DNA of 64,000 bases from NCBI GenBank assembly GCA_014529385.2, contig CM043960.1:28549396-28613395 (forward strand), written 5' to 3'. Below the pieces are notes generated by a model. That model did not search any database, was not told the origin of the DNA, and worked only from the letters and a program-made list of their open reading frames with translations. Position 1 is the stretch's first letter. The number at the start of each line of letters is the position of its first letter. This document shows positions 57,641 to 64,000 of this stretch, piece after piece. The translations under genes and the position numbers were made by a program. Origin of the DNA: Adiantum capillus-veneris (lineage: Eukaryota > Streptophyta > Polypodiopsida > Polypodiales > Pteridaceae).

Positions 57641-58510
57641 GAGATTTAGTATTTAGGTCACATTATCTCTCAAGATGGCATCCAAATGGATACATCAAAG
57701 CTAGAGGTAATAAAAGGATTGCCTAATCTAAGGAATCTACATGAACTAAGAAGATCTATAGGTTTGTGTCATACTATAGACGTTTCATAGAAAAGTTCTC
57801 ACAAGTTGCGGGACCATTACATGACCTAACAAAGAAAAACATTAGGTATACATGGTCTGCCAAGGAGAACAATGCTCAAAAAGCTTAAAGAAAAGCTTAT
57901 CTCTCAACCTGTGCTTACACTGTCGAATCTCTGAAATCTATTTGAGGTCCAATGTGACGCTTGTGGGATTGCCTTGGAGCTGTTTTGCTCCAAGAAGGGC
58001 ATGCCATAGCCTATGAAAGTCGAAGGCTCGACCTTGTTGAGCAAACTCTAGGCATATATGAAAAGGAAATCCTTGCACTTCTACATGCCTTAGACTCGTG
58101 GAAACACTTTATATTGGGGACTCCTTTCATTCTGCGATAGATCACCGAAGCCTTAAGTACTTCATGACTTAAACCAAGCTCTCTGACAAACAAATGAGGT
58201 GGAAAATTTTCCTTTCGTAATTTCATTTTGATATTGCTCACGTTGCTGGAAAGTATAATCAAGAAGCCAATGCACTCTCAAGACGGCTGAGAGTGAATGC
58301 GGTTTCCATAGCAGCTCACAATGATATATCTTCTATGATAGATGAGTACACTATTGATCCCAATTTTAGAGATGTGATCTCAGCCCCTGTACTAGGGAAG
58401 AAAGAAGAACCATTTACCTTACAAGATGGTTATCTTCTCTATGACAATTGTCATAATAATCAATATCTAATTCTCCTAAATGATTTTCTCATATTAAACT
58501 GATCATTTAA
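57641..58510 (+). pseudogene. Chromovirus-like RT/RNase H fragment, right part
   Basis: Continues the split element with a degenerate YLGHIISQDG region, PLHDLTKKNIRYTWSAKENN, RRFIEKFSQVAG, a broken RNase H (EVQCDACGIA-type, LEIYEKEILALLHALDSW-type) and MIDEYTIDPNFRDVISAPVL. It has many stops and small deletions compared with the intact relative on the right. It ends where the next LTR starts. Confidence 0.8.
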
Positions 58511-60045
58511 TGTGGGGAAGTGCCAAGGGAGAAAAAGCTAGAATATTGGTTAAGTTAGCAGACCGGCCACAGTAGGGATCCAAAGGAGGGAAAATAGGGA
58601 TCCAAAGGGGGGGCCATCTGCAAAAGAGCCATGTGAAACAATGGGCTAAAAAGACCCTAAGGTTCAGCCCATTAAGACTTCCAAAATGCTAAGGTTCCAA
58701 AATTCAAAGGTTGTGTCCAAAGGTCAACCTTAGGGAAAATTGGATGCTTAGTGTGTGTGCCCAAAAAGTCTTCCTGCATCCCTACATGGGAGGGGGCGAG
58801 CCCCAAAGCTAGGGGATGAGAGAGAAAACCACACACACACACACACAGGCTCCCTTTACACAAAGGGAATGAGGGACACATGTCAGCTCCCTAGGCCAGA
58901 TGCCCACAAGGTGTGCCCAATTCCTATTGGAAGACCCTTGAAGTGGACCAATGAGAATTAAGCTAGAGTAAATCTAGTTTAATTAATTTAAAAAACATTT
59001 AATAAAAGAAACCAATAAGAATTAAGTGTCCTAGAAGACTATTGGGCAGTCTCCCAAGGGGTCCAATGAGCATTCAGGAGCCCCATGGCTTGCCTGATTC
59101 CTATTGGCCAGGAGGCAAAGGGGTCCAATGAGAGTTTAGTTTAATTATTTAATTACCTAAAGCTCTCACAAAAGGGGAAAGGAGGACACATGTCAGAAGG
59201 CTATCACTTATGCTGCTTAATCCCTATTGGCTTGACCTGGGGAGGTCCAATGAGGCAAAAGCCAGCCTAACTTAGCAGCTAGGGCTCGCCCAAGAGAGAG
59301 AGGGGGCTGATTTTTGCTTGGGCATTCACTCTCAGACTCTCACACTTGACCATGTGTGAAGGGAAAAATACTCTATCTCCTCCCAAGCTTTAATGGAGAG
59401 CTCATCACCTACTCCAAGCTGGTGAGATAGAAGCCTACATCAACACTCTCTTGGCATGTGGATGCAAATCCAACCAAGAGCCAAGCTTCAATGCATGCTC
59501 ATCTTCTCTACCAAGCTAATTACTAAGCTAAGCTATGCTAATATGAGTGATTATGTGAGGAGATGTACTTCTTTCTCGTAAGATACTTCTTTTTCCTCTC
59601 AATCTACTCTCATACCCTGCTAGCTCTCACCATCTTCGAAGGTGTGTGAGGTCTTGGGTCTGAGAACGGGGATAATTCAAGTTGTGTTTGATTAAGTGTT
59701 TTGCTTGGTGTATGAAGCTTCCATCTTCATTACACTAGCTAGTCTTGAAGGAACACAAAGAATTGTATTGTACAATGTCTCTCTTGATGGGAGAAACCAT
59801 AATACAAAGCCTTTTGGAGGGGGGACCGGCTCCATGCAAATCCGGTCCTCAACTGTTGTCAATAGTTTAATTACTCTCTCTTTTGAAAGTATTGTCGATG
59901 CTATCTAACTAGGTGTTATGCTTTTTGTTGCTCTCTCCACCCAAGCACTCTTGTAATTCTCATTAGGAATCAACTCTAATGAAATACCCACTATGTTCAT
60001 GCTAAATTCCGCTACACAAAAGATTTTAGGCCATTAAATGTTACA
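58511..60045 (+). repeat. Putative 5' LTR of the intact chromovirus-like element
   Basis: Begins TGTGGGGAAGTGCC right after the older fragment and ends AAATGTTACA two bases before the primer site. At 1535 bp this is long but within range for Gypsy. The left end is inferred from TG and the break in the older element; the 3' partner lies outside the window. It contains four ATTGG...CCAATGAG modules (58926-59254). Confidence 0.6.
58926..59254. promoter_or_regulatory. Four ATTGG-N17-CCAAT modules in the LTR
   Basis: ATTGG starts at 58926, 59041, 59103 and 59226; the paired CCAATGAG starts at 58948, 59063, 59125 and 59247. Start-to-start distance is 22, 22, 22 and 21 bp. CCAAT boxes are NF-Y sites in eukaryotes; function here is inferred only. 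Confidence 0.5.
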
Positions 60046-60046
60046 T

Positions 60047-60060
60047 TGGTATCAGAGCTC
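60047..60060 (+). promoter_or_regulatory. Primer-binding site, tRNA-iMet type
   Basis: TGGTATCAGAGCTC immediately after the LTR end. Confidence 0.9.
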
Positions 60061-60462
60061 AAGGTTTCTCTTTTCTTGCTCAAGAAGGGAGGTCCTCAAG
60101 CTAGCTACAAATGGTTGGTATTATTAATTGCCTGTGAGTAAGTAGAATAGGGATTTTTCAGCCTTTCAGTGCGCCTGCCTTTGTGCAGTTAACGGGGCAT
60201 CACCGTCGAGAGCTATGGTCTTAATAGTGGAGTCCTACGGGGCTTGCCTACGGCTTAACCACTATTGAGCTATTAGAAGCTTGACAGGAGCCGGTGCTGT
60301 TTTGGTGTCGAAAGACCCTCTCTTCTATTCCTTGCAATTAATGGTATTCGAGCCGCGGGTACAGTAGCTTGAGTGCTTTTTCTAAAGGGGTAAAGAGGAG
60401 TAGCAACTAGGGCTTGAAGTGCCAAAGTACACCTAAAAAGTTTACACCTAAAAATTGTTAGA
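60061..60462 (+). other. Leader between primer site and gag
   Basis: No ORF of note. It contains a possible stem AATAGTGG (60223-60230)/CCACTATT (60259-60266) enclosing two CCTACGG copies, a candidate RNA structure. Confidence 0.4.
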
Positions 60463-63400
60463 ATGGCTGACAATATTAAAGAGAGTGAAATTAATGTTGA
60501 TAACTTTGATTTTGCTCATGAGCAAGCTACTAATGATGCTTCAATGCTTGTTAATTATCTTGTTTCTAGGCTTCAACAAGCCATGGGCAATCCATCTCTC
60601 CAAAGTGAAGTGCAACGGCAGCTCGGTGCTCACGGGATTCTCCAAGCTCATCACCATGACGAGAGAACACCTAGGAAGCCTCCTTGTGAGACTACCAAAA
60701 GAGGTCTCTCTCCGATTCGGGAAGAAGAAGAGAATCCATATGAAGGGCTCAAGAACTTACTTCTTGATAATGTATCTCCTTCCCAAAGGAGAACTCAAGA
60801 GCCTCCACCGAAGGAACGAGAAAGAAGCGAGTCTCCCGCCACCTCGGCGGAGATGGCTCCACGAAGACGGCGGGCTAAACGCTCTCCATCACCACCAAAG
60901 CGGAGAAGACCATCACACTCTTCTCCACGTCATAATTCAAAGAGGGATGATAAAAAGCAAGAGAAGAAAAAGGCGAGAAAGAGGACATCCTCTTCTCCAT
61001 CTTCTTCATCCTCTTCCTCTTATGAAAGCTATGGTGAAGACGACAAAGATCAAGACAAGAAAAAGGCGAGAAAGAGGTCACCCTCTTCTCCACCTTCTTC
61101 AAATTCTTCATCTTCTGAAGAAAGTGATGGTGCAACTTTTGAACCATCAAAAAGAAGAGGCCATAGAAAATCCTATGCCGCATGGAAGAGGTCGTCCAAG
61201 CTGAAGAAATTCAAAGAGGGGGGGAAGAGCATCTCTTTCCTTACCTATGATGGCACCTTCGGTGCTACAGACAAAGTTTTGGCCTTTATCCAGCAATTCG
61301 ATGCGGCGTTTGGAGATGAGGGCTTCACGGAGTCCTCTAAGCTACGCCATGTAGCTATGCACTTTCAAAAGTCCGCCAGACAATGGTGGTCTAGCCTACG
61401 AGCCAACGGTGAAGCTCCACGAACATGGAAGGCTTTAAGAGCTTCCATTATGAAGCAGTTTTTGGCCACTGATGCCAAAGACAAAGTACTCACCGAATGG
61501 CGAAGCTTAAAGCTCTCTCCCAATGAATCCATCCACAAATATGTAGACAAGTTTTGGGACCTACAACTCAAAGCCACTGTCTTCAAAAAGTTGGATTTTG
61601 GAGAGCAAAAGCAACAATTTTGTGCGGGCTTAACCGAAGAAATGGCGGAGTATGTCAACTCCCAAAGGCCACGTACCATATCGGCGGTAATACACCATAC
61701 TATGGTGGCCTCGCGAATCAATTTCCAAACGAGGGGTAAAAGAAATAATAAGCCCCCGGAAAACAAAAGTTCCAATGAGCCTAAGGGGAAGGACAATGTC
61801 CAAAAGTCTCCTAAGGGCAATCCCAACAAAGCTAAAGAGAAGAGAGTTTACAAAGGAAAGAATAAACTCTCTCCTGAAGAGCTTGAGCGTTATCGTAAAG
61901 ATAACCGGTGTTTCAAGTGCGGCGAACAAGGGCATGCGTACCGCGCTTGTCCCCAAAAGAACAACCGCCAAGATCCTCCTAGAGCTTCTTTGGTTGAAAT
62001 CCAAGAGGAGGAGATTCACCAAACTCACCACAAAGGATCTCCTCTATGCCATGCTTGGGGAAAGGTAAGAGAACATGATGCTTTTATTCTCTTTGACCCT
62101 GGTTCTACTCACAATTTTATATCTATGGAGTTAGCCACCAAGCTAGGCATACAATCCTACGAGATGGGAGATATCCTACCCGCAGACAGTGCCTTCAAGG
62201 GGCAAGAAGCTTCAGTCACTCCCTTAATCGGGAAATTGAGGCTTCATGTCCAAGGCTATGTGGACAAAGAGGATTTCTTTATCTCTCCTCTCAAGCATGA
62301 GGATGTAATCCTAGGGGCACCATGGTTTGACCGTGTGGCTGCCCATGTTAAATTTCCTGAAAGGAGAATCTCCTTTAAGTTCAGGGAAAAGGACATGTAT
62401 ATAGATGCTAGGGAAATGGGTAACACCATCCCCATTGTACATACACCAGCTTTCAACAAGTCAATAAAGAGCTCTATTTCCGTGTACATGATTTTTGTTA
62501 AAGATTCTCAAAATGAACCTAATGCTTTAGCAAAAGAAAATAAAAGCAACCAAAAGGAATTAGAGTTATCCAATTTTCTCAAGGGGTTTCAAGATGTCTT
62601 TATTGACGACATCCCTTGTGAGCTACCTCCTAAACGAGGTAATGACGACCATGCAATTGAACTTCTTCCAGGAAGTTCACCGCCTAACAAACCTCCTTAT
62701 AGAGTTTCTCAAGCTCAACAAGAGGAGATTATGCGGCAAGTGCATGAGTTAATTGAGAAGGGCATGGTTAGGCCTAGCTCATCTCCATTTTGCTCACCTG
62801 TGCTATTAGTGCAAAAGAAAGACGGCACATATCGTATGTGTGTCGACTATAGAGCACTAAATAGGATCACTATCAAGAATAGGTTTCCCGTTCCACGGGT
62901 AGAAGACCTATTTGATAAGCTACAAGGATCGACCTACTTCAGTAGGATTGACCTAAAAAGTGGCTATCATCAAATAAGCATAGTTGATCAAGACATTGTA
63001 AAGACCGCATTTCGTACTATATTTGGTCTTTACGAATACATTGTCATGCCTTTTGGCTTGACTAATGCACCAGCCACATTTAACCGCTTGATGGAGAAGC
63101 TGTTCAGGCCTCATCGAACCTTCACTGGAGTGTTCTTTGATGATATTATCATCTACTCTAATTCATTGGAGGAACACAAGCAACACCTCCAGGTAATATT
63201 TCAAGTTTTAAGAGAGAATAAACTTTATGTTAATCGAAAGAAAAGTGAATTTTTCTTGCAAGAGATTCAATATTTAGGTCACATTATCTCTCAAGATGGA
63301 ATCCAAATGGATCCATCCAAATTAGAGGTAATAAAAGGATGGCCTAAACCAAGGAATCTTCATGAACTAAGAAGCTTTATAGGTATGTGTGCATACTATA

Positions 63401-64000
63401 GACGCTTCATAGAAAAGTTCTCACAAATTGCGGGACCATTACATGACCTAACAAAGAAAAATGTTAGGTATACGTGGTCTGCTAAGGAGAACAATGCTTT
63501 CGAAAAGCTTAAAGAAAAGCTTATCTCTCAACCTGTGCTTACACTACCGGATCTCTCAAAACCATTTGAGGTCCAATGTGATGCTTGTGGTGATTGCCTT
63601 GGGGCTGTTTTGCTCCAAGAAGGGCACGCCATAGGCTATGAGAGTCGAAGGCTCGACCCTGTTGAGCAAGCTCTAGGCATATACGAAAAAGAGCTCCTTG
63701 CAGTTCTACATGCCTTAGACTCATGGAAGCACTATTCATTGGGGACTCCTTTTATTCTGCGAACGGATCACCAAAGTCTTAAGTACTTCATGACGCAGAC
63801 CAAGCTCTCCGACAAACAAATGAGGTGGGCAAATTTCCTTTCGCAATTTCATTTTCATATTGCTCACATTGCTGGCAAGCATAATCAAGTAGCCGATGCA
63901 CTCTCAAGACGACCGAGAGTGAATGCGGTTTCCATAGCAACTCACAATGATCTATCTTCAATGATAGATGAGTATGCTATTGATCCCGATTTTAGAGATG
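60463..64000 (+). CDS. Intact Ty3/Gypsy (chromovirus-like) gag-protease-RT-RNase H polyprotein, runs off the window
   Basis: From ATG 60463 (MADNIKESEINVDNFDF) I read 1179 codons to the right edge with no stop or shift. Residues about 130-235 are Arg/Ser/Pro/Lys-rich (RRAKRSPSPPKRRRPS, two KKKARKR...SSSS repeats). The gag core is about 259-396 (LTYDGTFGATDKVLAFIQQF, WWSSL). The knuckle CFKCGEQGHAYRAC is 483-496. The protease site is LFDPGSTHNFIS (about 543), with DPG in place of DTG/DSG. RT has YRMCVDYRALN, MPFGLTNAPATFNRLM and catalytic FFDD (891-894). RNase H has QCDACGDCLGAVLLQEG, an ELLAVLHAL block, RTDHQSLKYF and ADALSRR. Integrase and any chromodomain lie outside. The open frame suggests recent activity. 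Confidence 0.92.
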   Translation, partial: MADNIKESEINVDNFDFAHEQATNDASMLVNYLVSRLQQAMGNPSLQSEVQRQLGAHGILQAHHHDERTPRKPPCETTKRGLSPIREEEENPYEGLKNLLLDNVSPSQRRTQEPPPKERERSESPATSAEMAPRRRRAKRSPSPPKRRRPSHSSPRHNSKRDDKKQEKKKARKRTSSSPSSSSSSSYESYGEDDKDQDKKKARKRSPSSPPSSNSSSSEESDGATFEPSKRRGHRKSYAAWKRSSKLKKFKEGGKSISFLTYDGTFGATDKVLAFIQQFDAAFGDEGFTESSKLRHVAMHFQKSARQWWSSLRANGEAPRTWKALRASIMKQFLATDAKDKVLTEWRSLKLSPNESIHKYVDKFWDLQLKATVFKKLDFGEQKQQFCAGLTEEMAEYVNSQRPRTISAVIHHTMVASRINFQTRGKRNNKPPENKSSNEPKGKDNVQKSPKGNPNKAKEKRVYKGKNKLSPEELERYRKDNRCFKCGEQGHAYRACPQKNNRQDPPRASLVEIQEEEIHQTHHKGSPLCHAWGKVREHDAFILFDPGSTHNFISMELATKLGIQSYEMGDILPADSAFKGQEASVTPLIGKLRLHVQGYVDKEDFFISPLKHEDVILGAPWFDRVAAHVKFPERRISFKFREKDMYIDAREMGNTIPIVHTPAFNKSIKSSISVYMIFVKDSQNEPNALAKENKSNQKELELSNFLKGFQDVFIDDIPCELPPKRGNDDHAIELLPGSSPPNKPPYRVSQAQQEEIMRQVHELIEKGMVRPSSSPFCSPVLLVQKKDGTYRMCVDYRALNRITIKNRFPVPRVEDLFDKLQGSTYFSRIDLKSGYHQISIVDQDIVKTAFRTIFGLYEYIVMPFGLTNAPATFNRLMEKLFRPHRTFTGVFFDDIIIYSNSLEEHKQHLQVIFQVLRENKLYVNRKKSEFFLQEIQYLGHIISQDGIQMDPSKLEVIKGWPKPRNLHELRSFIGMCAYYRRFIEKFSQIAGPLHDLTKKNVRYTWSAKENNAFEKLKEKLISQPVLTLPDLSKPFEVQCDACGDCLGAVLLQEGHAIGYESRRLDPVEQALGIYEKELLAVLHALDSWKHYSLGTPFILRTDHQSLKYFMTQTKLSDKQMRWANFLSQFHFHIAHIAGKHNQVADALSRRPRVNAVSIATHNDLSSMIDEYAIDPDFRD

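Noticed and set aside
60455-61204. 249-codon frame overlapping the start of the intact Gypsy gag
   Set aside because: It is a shadow of the Ser/Arg-rich gag frame that starts at 60463; the other frame continues through known domains for 3.5 kb.

Overview
The window is nuclear DNA of a land plant, in a large genome dominated by retrotransposons. Three things support this: a plant-type Golgi nucleotide-sugar transferase gene with a 6.2-kb intron, plant-type LINE, Copia and Ty3/Gypsy elements with tRNA-iMet or tRNA-Asp primer sites, and very long TC/GA/TG microsatellites. A decayed, tandemly duplicated PPR locus of the 'MYSKCG' type fits a seed-free plant such as a fern, but this is only a weak inference.

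Layout. (1) 1-6962: the only recognisable host gene, two exons of a DUF271/GT77-like transferase (1-297 and 6477-6962). The gene is cut at the left edge, and its intron holds a LINE remnant, a short retroposon with target-site duplication (TSD), a foldback palindrome and microsatellites. (2) 6963-11820: retroposon ground, with a LINE (7729-10990) carrying a clean solo LTR (8416-10383) and a 57-bp micro-insertion. (3) 11837-16943: a complete but mutated Copia element on the minus strand. (4) 16949-23326: gene-poor, with microsatellites, small duplications and one large hairpin. (5) 23327-33030: a LINE split by a pol-less LTR element (26422-32181). (6) 33031-37890: a Tourist-like MITE, PPR pseudogene remnants and a minus-strand Copia gag scrap. 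(7) 37897-48460: a second, 3'-truncated Copia fused directly to the interior of an LTR-less Gypsy element. (8) 48463-58510: a chromovirus-like RT/RNase H fragment split by an 8.8-kb Gypsy element that has gag and protease but no pol. (9) 58511-64000: the 5' LTR, primer site and an uninterrupted gag-protease-RT-RNase H reading frame (60463 to the right edge) of a probably young chromovirus-like element. This frame is the longest in the window.

Insertion order can be read from TSDs. The solo LTR postdates its LINE, the pol-less element postdates its LINE, and the gag-protease element postdates its chromovirus-like host. Nothing resembles a defence or biosynthetic system. The most interesting signals are a 3'-terminal hairpin shared by several LINE-type insertions, two large LTR elements that must rely on proteins from elsewhere, an intact Gypsy element with an SR-like gag extension, and a regularly spaced ATTGG/CCAAT array in its LTR.
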